Shown here: piece after piece, positions 46,112 to 56,374 of the stretch
How the letters are laid out: each line of letters begins with the position of its first letter
Numbering within the stretch: position 1 is the stretch's first letter
Assembly (NCBI GenBank): GCA_029168955.1
Contig: JAPDOI010000271.1
Span: 772,001-836,000, forward strand
From: Aplectana chamaeleonis
Lineage: Eukaryota > Nematoda > Chromadorea > Rhabditida > Cosmocercidae
Direction of reading: 5' to 3'
DNA length: 64,000 nt
Notes under the pieces: generated by a model
The model's database searches: none
What the model was told of the DNA's origin: nothing
Seen by the model: only the letters and a program-made list of their open reading frames with translations
Program-made: the position numbers and the translations under genes

Positions 46112-46596
46112 AAGGCAGTGTTCACGATAATCTTCGATTTTGAGATTAATCGCTAAATCGATTGTTTGGCCCTCGTGTAGAACTGAAATGACGAAGAAAC
46201 CGAGAAAAACGCACCAGAAGGGCACGAAATTCTCAAGTATCAGCCCGCCTCTTAAGTATCAATGGAACTGTTCGTTGTGACAATGAAATCTTTTGTGGAG
46301 CCATCTTTTGCAATTCTCTATTCTGTATTCCCCGTTCTTTCCTTCGGGCCCTAACTAATACTATTTTGTCCAAAATATTCTTCCATTTTGGATTATTCCC
46401 ATTTTTTACCGGTGACAACCACCGTGAACATGTCCATCCAACCAGACAACTAGCCCAGGCCATAGAATAATGTCATTGAAATAAGACGAATTAGTGCGTT
46501 TCTCGCCGTTTCTTCGTGATTTTGGTAACACTTGGTTGCCAACACATTGTTTTGAGTGGAAAACTTGGAAACGAGAATCATCGTGAACACTGCCTC
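46112..46596 (+). mobile_element. MITE with family A/B-type ends
   Basis: Ends AAGGCAGTGTTCACGAT and ATCGTGAACACTGCCTC are flanked by TA (46110-46111, 46597-46598). The interior is unlike families A, B, C and D, apart from short stretches near the ends. The length is 485 bp, with no coding capacity. Confidence 0.88.
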
Positions 46597-46934
46597 TAAG
46601 GCCTAGTGCACACATCCTATGACGTTATGTTATCTGACATAGTGGTTGTCATCCGTATCGACTAAAAATCGAAATGGGTGATATGCACTGTCGCACTTCG
46701 CGGCAGCGTATTAGGCCTGAAGAGGAGGATTATTGATCCTCGGCTGCTGTGAAGGAAGTACTACTTGAGGCTCTCGTCAGAGCTGTTCAATCGACTAGGG
46801 ACTGCTTTGAACTTTTTTTTGGAGATTTGGAAAATCATGTTCTCGTTGCTGTAGGTCTGTGACAGTACATAAATAATCCGTGCTTGAAATTCCTTAAATG
46901 GCTGTGGGGATTCAACAAATGGCATTTTCATTGC

Positions 46935-48056
46935 TTAAAAAAAGGTAAGGGGGGCATCAGGGAATTTTTGAAGCGTTGAGAAAAATTTTTTCGGATTCGG
47001 CTCAAAACTTGCATGTGGGGGTTATTTTGGGCGCTGAATCCGAATCTGGGGTCTATTCCTCGCCTGACTTAGGGTTACGGTAGGCTACGGTAGGCAAAAT
47101 GCCTTTTAACTGTCTTTACATACCTAAAAATTTCGAAAATCGAAAAATGGACCTCAAATTCGTATTCAGCGTTCCAATTAACACCCACAGTGAAATTTTG
47201 AGTCAAATTTAAGCCTTTGACCGAGCTACCGTATACACACCGTAATCGACCGTTGTCTACCGAAAATCGATAAACGGGTTGCACATTCGTGTTATTAGGC
47301 AGGCCGAATACCCTCTATGTAAAACTTTTAAGGCGATTTGATCGTAGCATTCTCGAAGTCGTCAAAACTGGCGTTTTCGCAGCAAAATTTCCCCCATTTT
47401 GAAGCTTCGGACCAAATTAGGTGGAATTTTTTCGAATATTGACAAATGGGCCTCAGATTCGTGATCAGCACCCAAAAGAATCCCTAGAAACAAGTTTTCA
47501 GCCCAATCCGAGACAGCTTTTTTGAACATCCTGAAAATTGCCGGAAAACCCCTTTTATCTACGCAAAGCTATGGAAAATCCCACTTTTGTAAATCTCCTG
47601 TAAATCTCTGACAAGGGAACCACAATAAGTCATAGTGACCATTCCAAATGAAATGTACTTTTCTAGAACCATTTTCGGACGAAAAGTCCGAATATGCCCA
47701 TCGCAGCTGCCTAGACCCACTCCGAAAAAAGTTATGAGCGTTTTTTCAAGCTTCGCGGCAAGGTAAGGGTAGCCCCCCATGGAATTTTTAGGGTGTTTTT
47801 AAATTTTTCTCCTGATTTCGGTAAAAACATGTATGTTGGGGTAATCTGGGATGCTGAACACGAATCTGGGGTTTGCTTGCCCAAATTTTGAGGTTTACTG
47901 TAGGTAACAGTAGGTGACATGCCATTTAGGAGACAAAACCTACCTCAATTTTCCGATAATCGACAAATGGACATCAAATTCGTATTCAGCACCCCAAATA
48001 ACCCCCACATAGAAACTTTGAGACAAATCTGAGACTTTGACCAAACTACCGTACAC
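46935..48056 (+). repeat. Family H dispersed repeat, left part
   Basis: The stretch is built of the same modules in both orientations: GCTGAA(C/T)(A/C)CGAATCTGGG, GGTAGGCTACGGTAGGC, TACCGTATACACACCGTAAT, ATTCGTGATCAGCACCC. Modules at 47030, 47260, 47455, 47850 and 47975 alternate in orientation. It continues after the insertion at 50585. Confidence 0.7.
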
Positions 48057-48273
48057 TAGAGTGTTGAAACGAATATTTTTTTTGAATATTCGAATAAACG
48101 AATAATTCAAATAATCCACTTCTTCGAATATTCGATTTTTCGAATAAACGAATATTTCACTCCTTTGAATATTCGATTATTCGAATAACCTGAATAATTC
48201 ACTTCTTTGAATATTCGAATATTCGAATTATTCGAATATTATTCAAATAAACGAATATTTGGGCAACACTATT
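48057..48273. repeat. TTCGAATA / CGAATAAACGAATA palindromic array, left
   Basis: AT-rich, almost entirely made of GAATATTCG, ATTCGAATA and ACGAATAATTCGAATA words, with CCACTTCTTTGAATATTCG recurring about three times. It starts AGAGTGTTG and ends GGGCAACACT. It can fold on itself almost completely. Confidence 0.85.
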
Positions 48274-48527
48274 GCGTACTATCCCATCCAATCCTCTCGG
48301 GCAAACTGGGGCGTCGACAACAGGTTGAGAAGTTGTCATCTCATAAACTGCACCCTCTTGACAACTCAAATCGCTCGCATTGTAAGCCTGACAACTGCCC
48401 GTTGCCCAGCGACGTCCGCCTGTTGTCCGGTTGTTGAAATTTTGACCTGTCGCGTTTAGCGGCATATTTAGCAGCGGTTCACATCCTGCAAGACTTTTAT
48501 GTGGCTCAGGAACTACTTTGCACCGAC

Positions 48528-48640
48528 CCACGTCGCGGTCGGCACATCGACACGCATCGCGGTCATTAAACCTACACGCATCGCTGTCGGCACACCGACA
48601 CGCAGCGTGGTCGGTGCACCCACGCGTCGCGGCTGGGTCG
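48528..48640. repeat. 24-bp minisatellite (CGCGGTCGGCACACCGACACGCAT)
   Basis: About 4.5 units of a 24-mer. Because 24 is a multiple of 3, the plus strand gives an octapeptide repeat (IAVGTPTR-like) and the minus strand another (RVGVPTAM-like). The open frames on both strands argue that they are consequences of the repeat. Confidence 0.75.
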
Positions 48641-48748
48641 CCCAACCTCCACTGAGGCCGCCACCGGATGGGCAGGGCTTCCAGATGCTGGGCGGGGCCA
48701 ATGTACCGCATACTTGGGTAATTGAACCGGCTGCACTCTTGTCACTTA

Positions 48749-49217
48749 AATTCAGCATACACGCTCGTAAACGTGGCTGAGATACTAACTACGGAAGTTG
48801 AATGGCATGGCTCAGAACACAACGCCTACGCATTCTGAGACCCAAAAACGACCAAAAGTGACGCTACACGACTGAGGAGTCGGCCCCGCACCTGTATCAG
48901 CCCGCCCCTGCATTCGCGTCCTCCCCAAACAGGAGTGCTGAGCCATTCCCACCACCGTCGAAGTGTATGGCTCACTTATTGTGCTCATTGTACCACCCAC
49001 AAGCGTCGCCGATGGTGGGAATGGCCCAGCACCCCTTTTTTGGAGGAGGACGCAAATACAAAGGGCGGGTCGATACAGGGGCGGTGCCAACTTCTCACTC
49101 GTGTAGCGTCATTGTGGGTCGTTTTTGACGCTGCAGAAGCGTAGGCGTTGTGTTCTGAGCCATACCATTATATTTCCGTAGTTATCTCAACCACGTTTAC
49201 AAGCGTGTACTCTGAGT
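48749..49217. mobile_element. Foldback MITE family D, copy 2
   Basis: The arms begin AATTCAGCATACACGCTCG and, inverted, AACTCAGAGTACACGCTTG. They share TAAACGTGGCTGAGATA, GGCGTTGTGTTCTGAGCC and GGGTCGTTTTTG with copy 1 at 40377-40841. TA lies at the left edge. The ORFs on both strands mirror each other. Confidence 0.8.
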
Positions 49218-49220
49218 TTT

Positions 49221-49375
49221 GGCCGAGAAATAGCGGCGAAACAGACGCAAAATGCCTTTTTCCCGAGTAATGGTTGCGAAATAGCCGCTAAATAATGCTG
49301 GCTGCGAAATAGTCGCCAAATAATGCTCGCCGTGAAATAGCCGCAAAATACCCGCTGAATTGCCGCCAAATTTGT
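49221..49375. repeat. 28-bp minisatellite (GCGAAATAGCCGCTAAATAATGCTCGCC)
   Basis: About five degenerate units, clearest at 49287-49370. They are followed by AGTT-rich sequence (TTGAGTTCAGTTGAGTT) to about 49430. Confidence 0.65.
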
Positions 49376-49984
49376 GGTCTGCTTCGGTCTAGTTTGGTTT
49401 AGCTTAGTTGAGTTCAGTTGAGTTATGCGCGGTTTATGCGATTGCGGACTTCCTAGTGCTGCTTAGCCGTGCCCCACTCCGGAATCTCAGCGACAATTCG
49501 AAAAAACTCAGCGACAATTCCTAGTTAGTCGTTGAGACCGACACCATGTCACTGGGAACTCGCCGTGTAATATCTCGCTTCCCAGTTCTATGAGACGTCT
49601 GGGCGACAACAGACGTTGAGTGGCTCAGGATCTGGCACGAACTTGAGACTATATCCAGCTGGCCCTCCTAGGTGGCTGGAAATCATCGAATTCTACGTCC
49701 AGCATTATGCAAGGAGAGAACTTGGGCTTTTGCGCCAGAATTCAGGTGGAGTTCACCGGGAAAGTAGACAAATAGCATCACCTCGAACCAGTTTCATGAA
49801 AATACACATGAAAATGGCTCATTCTGGCCATCATCGTGAGAAATTTCCATGTTGCTCAAGTGTTGCTATACTTATGAGCCGCTCGAGATTCAAAATTTTC
49901 TCTATAACTAAAGGTGAAATGGGCATTTCTAGCGTTTTGACAAAATCCTACGAGCAATTTAATATATTGAAAATACTTGCTATA

Positions 49985-50264
49985 CTGTGCTTATCTGGGT
50001 CAAATTCCGGTCAGCAACTGCGTCTCGACACGCTTTTCGGCCGCGCGCTTTCGAGTCGGAAGAGTTTCCAGCGCCGCAGTTGCGGATCTGTTGACTCTAG
50101 GTGGGTTTCAGAAACTGGAAACTAAACAAAATTGAAGAAAACTGTATAAAAAAAGCCATATCGTGTCGGCTTTGGAGCTGGAAACTCGATTGACTCGAGC
50201 GCGTGCGGCCGCAAAGCGTGTCGAGACGCAATCGCGGACCGGAATTTAACCCAGATAAGCACAG
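49985..50264. mobile_element. Hairpin MITE (family J)
   Basis: Terminal arms CTGTGCTTATCTGGGT...CCGGTC and GGACCGGAATTTAACCCAGATAAGCACAG, with inner arms TGCGTCTCGACACGCTTT...CGGCCGC also inverted, and TA on both edges (49983-49984, 50265-50266). The length is 280 bp. The 169-codon ORF at 49616-50125 runs across its left arm and is not supported. Confidence 0.85.
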
Positions 50265-50379
50265 TAACTTTAAATTTATGAGGTACTGAAGAATTGTGAG
50301 AAATTAGTAGTCACTAAGCTAAGATGTTTGAGATGTAAAATCAGGGCAAAAGGAGTGCGATCTTGTCGAATAGTCGTAT

Positions 50380-50584
50380 TATTCGTGCTGAATATTCAAA
50401 TGAACCGAATATTTCACTTCTTTGAATATTCGAACATTCGAATAAACGAATAATCCACTTCTTTGAATATTCGATTATTCGAATAACCCGAATAATCCAC
50501 TTCTTTGAATATTCGAATATTCGAATTATTCGAATATTCGAATATTCGAGTATTATTCGAATAAACGAATATTCGGGCAACACT
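50380..50584. repeat. TTCGAATA palindromic array, right
   Basis: The same words and the same terminal GGGCAACACT as the 48057-48273 array, in the same orientation (three CCACTTCTTTGAATATTCG-type units). Confidence 0.85.
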
Positions 50585-51260
50585 CTACCGTACACCCACC
50601 GTAATCTACCGTAAGCTGCCAAAAGTCGATCAACCGACATCAGATTCGTGTTCAGCACTCTAAATAACCCTCAGAAGAACGATTTGAGCCACATCTGTCG
50701 TCACATTCCGGAAATCGTCAAAAGTCGCAATTTGCCATCAAATTCTCCCCCGATGGGAATATGTGAACGAATACAGTCAAAAACTTCGAAGAATTGATAA
50801 ATGAACCTCAGATTCGTGATCAGCACCCCAAATAACCTTCCAGAGCAAATTTTCAGTCAAGTCTGGAATATTTTTATAAAACGCTTCGAGAGCTCTTCAA
50901 TTGGTATAAATAAACACCCAACCGAAAATCCGTACAAGTCCAAAACGCTGTTAGTCTGCGCAAAGTTTGGAAAATGTTCCTTCAACCTAACTTTGCTTAG
51001 TGGGATAGGTTTGGACGCTGAACACGATTATGAGGTCAGTTTCCGGATTTTCGTAAAAATAATGCATTTTTTGGAGGGTACAATAAGTACGAAAATCGGA
51101 GCAAAAATGCCTATAACTTTTTTCAGAGTGGGTCTAGGCAGCTGCGTGGGCATATTCGGACTTCTCGTCCGAAAATGGTTCTAGAAAAGTACATTTCATT
51201 TGGAATGGTCACTATGACTAATTGTGGTTCCCTTGTGAGGCATTTAGGGGATTTCGAAAA
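50585..51260 (+). repeat. Family H dispersed repeat, right part
   Basis: It resumes with CTACCGTACACCCACCGTAA. It carries AGATTCGTGTTCAGCAC, GATTCGTGATCAGCACCCC and AACGCTGTTAGTCTGCGC, and shares TAGAAAAGTACATTTCATTT with the opposite strand of 47650-47675, so the two flanks are partly inverted relatives. Confidence 0.65.
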
Positions 51261-51959
51261 CGGATTATCAATGCTGTGTCCCATACCCACAACTGTCAAC
51301 ACATGGTTTTATAAAAGCCCACCGCAAATGTAAGGCAAGCCCTAGTGAGTCCTACCCTGTCGATACGCACCGAAATAGTGACAGATGAGTGCAGAAAATC
51401 CTCCCAATGAGTCTTTGTGAGACCGTCGGCTGGCGTCCGCAATCCACCCAGTCGATACTTGTGTTTCCGACCTGGACTCGGTTTTTGAAACAAGTCTGAC
51501 CGCAGCCTGAAGGTGTTAATCCCTCGACCACCCATCCATCAGCCAGCAGGAGAATGTCCTTTCATCTTCGAAATGGGCGCCTATTTGCTGTTTGGGGGTG
51601 AGGTGGTACTAATCCGCCCCGTCCTCCTTCCCTCACATGGTTCCGATTTTCACTGAAGAGAACCTAAACTGATGATTTTTCGTTGAATGCGGCAAGTATG
51701 AGGAAGAGAAACGAAAACGTGTGCAGAGTATCGAAGCACTCTTCACATGAAGGAAATGTGGAAAATAGAGAATAAGAAGAGCTTGTAATTTGTACACGGT
51801 AGCAGACTCATTATGATTAGTCCTTTTTTTCCGAAAAAAGGTTTTGAAAAAATTCCCAAAAGTCTCGAAATTTCGTCTTTCCAGAAACTTTTTTCCGACA
51901 TCATTCTCGATTTGCATAATTTCATTGTGAGTGTAATGCCTGGCTTGCTCGGATGAGTC
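51261..51959. other. Unassigned stretch
   Basis: A TCGATACG / TCGATACTTG pair at 51360 and 51450 vaguely recalls the tandem units at 54.1-54.4 kb. Nothing firm. Confidence 0.3.
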
Positions 51960-52132
51960 CAGGGGTGCGTTCCAAGAAGATTTCCATGGGAGGAAAAATG
52001 GGTCTGATAAGATATGACGAATGATAGGCCGAAAGACATGTTCATTTTAGGTGGCCTCTCAAACTATCATTGGTTGGTATCACTATCAAATATAATTTCC
52101 TCCCTTGGAAATCTTCTTGGAACGCACCCCAG
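51960..52132. mobile_element. Foldback element with 34-bp arms
   Basis: CAGGGGTGCGTTCCAAGAAG... (51960-51993) is inverted at 52099-52132 with two mismatches. The CAGGGGTG start resembles hAT-type ends, but the 8 bp outside the two ends do not match, so the class is open. Confidence 0.8.
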
Positions 52133-52137
52133 GCGGA

Positions 52138-52255
52138 ACAATCAGCGGAGCGGTCAGTCATGGCAAAACATAACAGTGATGAGGAGTTTTTGACGTGATA
52201 AGCCCGATAAGCCTTACTTCGACCGGCTCAAAATGAGAGACCTGGGCTATACGTC
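52138..52255 (+). repeat. SINE-like unit (family O), reference copy
   Basis: AGCGGAGCGGTCAGTCATGG at the head, ACGTGATAAGCCCGATAAGC in the middle and GACCGGCTCAAAATGAGAG at the end. Five partial relatives occur in the window. There are no clear tRNA-type A and B boxes. Confidence 0.5.
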
Positions 52256-53311
52256 TACCTTCCAATGATAGCAATTACAGCATCTTCCCGTTCAAACCCG
52301 GCCACGAAACTATTGCCTTCGACGTAGCTCGTGGACTTTAACTGAGGCGGAAAAAATTTTAGACCCGGGTCCTTCAGAAAGCCGAGCACACCATCCGTTG
52401 TCTCTCCGCTGGAAGCAATTGCGTTGTTCCTAGAACCCTGAGGAATGCGGATGCATACGGCCTCAATTCCAGCTGGGCTCTTGCCCGGATGTTCTTCGGA
52501 AGAAAACAGATTTTAAAGCGTTCTTCCAACATAACGGCTTGTGTTAACTAGATTTGATCGGACCTGAACTTGTCTGTGTCAAACTTCACTATCTCGAATG
52601 CAATAAAATGCAACGATTGCGATGCGAGAGATGTGGTGTAAAAGTTCCCCTACCTAAGCTGTACAGTTGGCATGGATCCTCGTGATACGCGATGCCTCAG
52701 CCTCCGACTGCCCTCCGTTCTCTCACTGTCTCTAACCTCCGCTCCGCACCAGCACGCGTAGGAACCAAGTGAATTTTGTCGTTTTATAGCCTGTTTCACT
52801 GGGATTCATGCCGACTCTACTTCAAAAACCGCCCTATGCGGTTCACACAAAGCAATAAGTCCATGAATAAGTGTAAAGTGAGGTTCTGACTCGGGTTAAC
52901 GTGGCAGCTGCACATGCTCATTAAATACTGATAAGTGACGATAGGGTGATCTTTCCAACAAGACGACTTCTAGCTTAGTTGACGGAATTTATCGAAGGAA
53001 ATCCTGCTGGAATGGTTCGCGGAATCAAGCCGAATACTGCAGTTGGCGAAAACTTCGACGGTGGTTTTTCCAAGACGTGGTGGGCATCCTGTCGTCAGAG
53101 CAGATCTGTGCTATCTATCGTTTCTTGTCGTGAATGTCGTCCCAATTGAGTATCAGAGCGTGTTCTATTGTCGTCTCCTGCCACTTCTGTGGGGGCACGG
53201 GTTGGGAGCACTGACATTCCTGAAGAGTTCTGCCAGCGTGCGCTGTTGTGGGTCAGGTTCCCTCTATCAGCTCCACATTATTGAAATTTCGAAATCAGGT
53301 TCCATAGCGAA
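52256..53311. other. Unassigned stretch
   Basis: The 110-codon plus ORF at 53043-53375 runs into the following foldback and has no domain. Nothing else recognised. Confidence 0.3.
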
Positions 53312-53572
53312 CTTCTGGGGGCGGATGCAACAACGCGCCGGGTCGGGGCAGGGGCAGGGCAGTCGGCATCTTTGACGATCGCAGTGCCAGGCCAGTAGAT
53401 CATCTAATCAATCGTGCCCCAGCAGTGTTTTTGGCTGCTCTAGCTGCCCCAGCCTCCTAGCTGGGGCTGCAGGGGCACGATTAATTGTATGATTGACGAA
53501 CGTCTTCAAAGGCGCGGGCTGCCCTGCCCCTGCCCCAACCCGGCCTGTTGTTGCATCCGGCTCCTGAGGGTT
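53312..53572. mobile_element. GC-rich foldback element (family K)
   Basis: The outer arms GGATGCAACAACGCGCCGGG and CGGGGCAGGGGCAGGGCAG (53323-53362) are inverted at 53515-53559. The inner arms AATCAATCGTGCCCC and GGGGCACGATTAATT pair around CAGCTGCCCCAGC-type centres. There are two nested levels of inversion in about 260 bp. Confidence 0.85.
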
Positions 53573-53984
53573 CATTGCGCGTGTAGGCGAAATGTAGGCA
53601 ATTTTATTCAGTTGATGGGAAGAAAACAGCGATCCACGACACTCGGAGTTGTGCCGACGCTTTAGACCGTCGCAACCTTACGATCAGCTACTCGATCTTT
53701 TTGACTACCCACAACACCAGGATAGGGTATGGCACGAGGTGTGGACAAGGCTAAAAAAAGCAAAATTTTGGCGATTTTTTCAGATCCCCTCCCAGGAGCG
53801 TTTTTATTCTGTTTTTTGTTGTAAAATTGAAAGAAGAATAGATCACGGACGACACATTTTTTGACAGATTACACGAAGTTGCCTGCGTTCTTGAGAAACG
53901 TAGCTATAGTGAAGGGTGTCGGCTCTCCTAATGTTGAATATAAGACACTCAAGTTTTGACGTGTATCCAGAATGGTTGCGTAAG

Positions 53985-54935
53985 GGGCTATTCATATGAA
54001 TGTAGGTATGGAGCTTCGGGAAGGATGGCTCTCGTAAACAAAATTGTTCATAACCAATTGATAAAGAGTAGGGGTTTGAGGCCCCTGCCAGAGTTGCATG
54101 AGCCGAAGTATCCAGCCCGGTCGATACACCCAGAAAGCATTGGAGATGGGATGCAAAAATCACCCGGTGTATCCTGCCGACAACCCCCTACACCCACCAA
54201 CACCCGCCGACACCAGCTCGGTCGATACGTATGAACAACATGGTGGGGCGAGGTTGAGAAAAGCCCCCGATGCGGCCTGCCGTCACCCGTCAACACCCAC
54301 CAATAACCGCCGACACCAGCTCGGTCGATACGTATGAACAACATGGTTGGGTAGGGTTGAGAAAATCACCCGGTGTATCCGACGCGGTCGATATCCATGC
54401 AATACGTGGATGACGGGTGATGAGAAAAACTCCGGGTGGGCGGGCCGATAATAAAACATTGTGTATCACTGGAAAGCTAACGACACTGCTACCTCCGTTT
54501 CTTCACTTGACTCTCCTTCACCATTTCTCTGAACAGGTGCAATCCTGTTGGCCACGTAATCATCGTCATCACTTCCAGTGGGCTCTAGTCGGATACAGCG
54601 GGTGATTTTCTCAACCTCACTCCATTATTTCATTCACACGTATCCACCGGGTGGGTGTGGGGGGGGGGGTGTCGGTGGGTTACAGACGCAAATAGCATCA
54701 ACACTGACAGGGGCTAAACTAAGTGGAGAGCGGTGTGTCTTCATTCACAAACCGTTTTTCTCCAGGGGCCAACAGTTGAGGATCTGTCTGGACTAAGACG
54801 TAGGATCACAGGACCACCGGTTGTGAAGATATAACAAAATCAAAGTAGAAACTTAGAAATTTAAAGAACCGTGACGAGAGTGAGCCATCCTTCCCGAAGC
54901 TTCATACCTATGTATACAGCCTCCATTTCCCTGCT
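53985..54935. mobile_element. TIR element with internal tandem repeats (family T)
   Basis: GTATGGAGCTTCGGGAAGGA with GGCTC (about 54006-54032) is inverted at about 54886-54912. Weaker pairing extends outward to GGCTATTCATATGAATG. Inside are three units of about 103 bp (GACACCAGCTCGGTCGATAC at 54209 and 54312, and a diverged one near 54110) and an inverted relative at 54592-54630. A G run lies at 54660. Confidence 0.65.
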
Positions 54936-54994
54936 ACTCGCACTTTTCTTTATCACTATCACTAAAGTAGTGCGGTTTTGAGAATGATTTCTCC

Positions 54995-55141
54995 ATGTTT
55001 ATTATTGAGGTTTTCGAAAAACAACCGCTTCGCATCTACGATTGTGATAATACAACTGCGAGTAGCGAGGAATTGAAGGATACATTCCTATTTATACTTC
55101 CAACCTACCACTTTGCCAGAGGGGCCCGCGTGGACGAAGAG
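54995..55141 (+). CDS. Possible exon, unrecognised
   Basis: From the ATG at 54995 the phase reads MFIIEVFEKQPLRIYDCDNT and ends ARGARVDEE just before a donor-like GAAGAG|GTTAGT. The composition is protein-like up to that point and turns into proline-rich low complexity beyond it, which supports ending there. No family recognised. Confidence 0.25.
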
Positions 55142-55269
55142 GTTAGTATGTATGAAATTTCACGCCTCCCGCCTCTCCCGCGCCCCCCGCCACAGCTTTG
55201 CCGAGGTATTTTTTGGTTGCATTACTTGTTGCTCAAAATTACGTCATATAAAATTAGCGGGGCTCAGTG

Positions 55270-55620
55270 AAAGCGCGTAATACGCCACGGAAAATGCTCG
55301 GGACTTCAGTGGGAGTGTGCAAGACCCAGTAGAAAGCGTATGGGACCCATGTGGGAGTGCGCCGGACACCGCAAAATGTATTCACTCCCGCAGTGGGAGT
55401 GCGCAGGGCCCCACGTAAAGTTTGTGGTACTCAAGTGGGGGTGCGGGGTACTCCGCAGAAAGTAGGTGGGACCCAATGGGGAGTGCGTCAGGCACCGCAT
55501 TAAGTATGTGAGACCCAAGTGTGAGTGCGCACAACGCTGTATAAAGAGTACGGTATCCCAGCGGAGTGCGCAGGCCATCGTAGAAAGCATACGGAAATAA
55601 ATTGGGAGTGCGCGTGCGCA
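55270..55620. repeat. 42-bp minisatellite, about 8 units
   Basis: The core GGGAGTG recurs at about 55311, 55353, 55395, 55437, 55478, 55521, 55563 and 55604, a spacing of 41-42 bp with very few indels. A consensus unit includes AGTGGGAGTGCGCAGGACC and GCAGAAAGTATGTGGGAC. The minus strand is open through most of it as a 14-residue repeat (AHSHLGxTYxLRC-like). Confidence 0.85.
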
Positions 55621-55744
55621 GATGTTCGGGAAAGTTGCAAATAGGTTTGAATGGGCAATAAAAAGGTCAAAAATTTACGCCTGAACGCGGAAGGTACCCA
55701 AGAAACAGACAAGGTTGTCGTGCGATTATGAATCTTGGCTCAAA

Positions 55745-55850
55745 TCTAGTTGGCGTGGGCCTTCCATGATTCAATCCTAAAAATGAAAGTTGCTTCTGAT
55801 ATGGGCTTTCCGATAGCGTTATCAGTCATTGTCTATTTAGAAAATCTGTA
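55745..55850. repeat. Family N partial copy
   Basis: TCTAGTTGG, then GATAGCGTTATCAGTCATTG, match 56375-56515. Confidence 0.45.
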
Positions 55851-55857
55851 GAATCAC

Positions 55858-55905
55858 TTATAGCCCAGGCCGCTCATTTTGAGCCGGTCGAAGTTAGGCC
55901 GCGGA
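55858..55905 (-). repeat. SINE-like unit (family O), 3' fragment
   Basis: The minus strand reads CCTAACTTCGACCGGCTCAA and AATGAGCGGCCTGGGCTATA, matching the end of 52138-52255. Confidence 0.5.
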
Positions 55906-56179
55906 AGGTCGACATTTTATTCATAATCACCTCTTCGCGGGAGGTTGGAAGTATGAATAGCCTCCAAGAAATTGGGAATAATTTCGAGTAGGAAGCTAAT
56001 AGTAAGTTGTGTGGCGGAAAAGAAGAGTTTCGACGATGAAGTGATTGGCAGAGGCGAGGAATACGAGATGTGTTGAAGAAATGAATGTTTTCAAATGAAC
56101 ATGAGTTCGCAAAATTGTTCGTATATCCCAGAAGAACAGGTCATTTCAAATGTATGGACAGCTAGTTAAAAAAGCGTCA

Positions 56180-56260
56180 TTTATTCTGGTTGCGTTGCGA
56201 ATGCCATTCTTCGAAACCTACTCATTTACGAGATACAGGACGCGGGTTCAATCGCGCAAT
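56180..56260 (+). repeat. Possible tRNA-derived SINE head
   Basis: TGGTTGCGTTG (A-box-like, 56187) and GGTTCAATC (B-box-like, 56245) lie 58 bp apart. No proper acceptor stem or anticodon arm can be drawn, so it is not a tRNA gene. The assignment is weak. Confidence 0.22.
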
Positions 56261-56374
56261 GTGTTTAATTTTTGCAAAACGTTAGACCTCACTTTGTTTG
56301 CAAAGTAAGGGTCACGAAAGTGGGATAATCGGGCTTGAAACTATTTGGGGGGGGCACTCGAGAAAATGAAATGA

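Larger units (their letters stand above)
48057..50584. mobile_element. 2.5-kb composite insertion in family H
   Basis: The 11-mer CTACCGTACAC occurs just before (48046-48056) and just after (50585-50595) this block, and family H continues across it. The ends read AGAGTGTTG... and ...CAACACT, an inverted terminal match. Both ends are TTCGAATA palindromic arrays. Inside lie a 24-bp minisatellite, a family D foldback, a 28-bp minisatellite and a family J hairpin element. Confidence 0.65.

Noticed and set aside
49616..50125. 169-codon plus ORF
   Set aside because: Its C-terminal part is one arm of the family J hairpin MITE.
56180..56260. tRNA gene
   Set aside because: Box-like words are present but no acceptor stem or anticodon arm can be drawn, and the spacing is too long.
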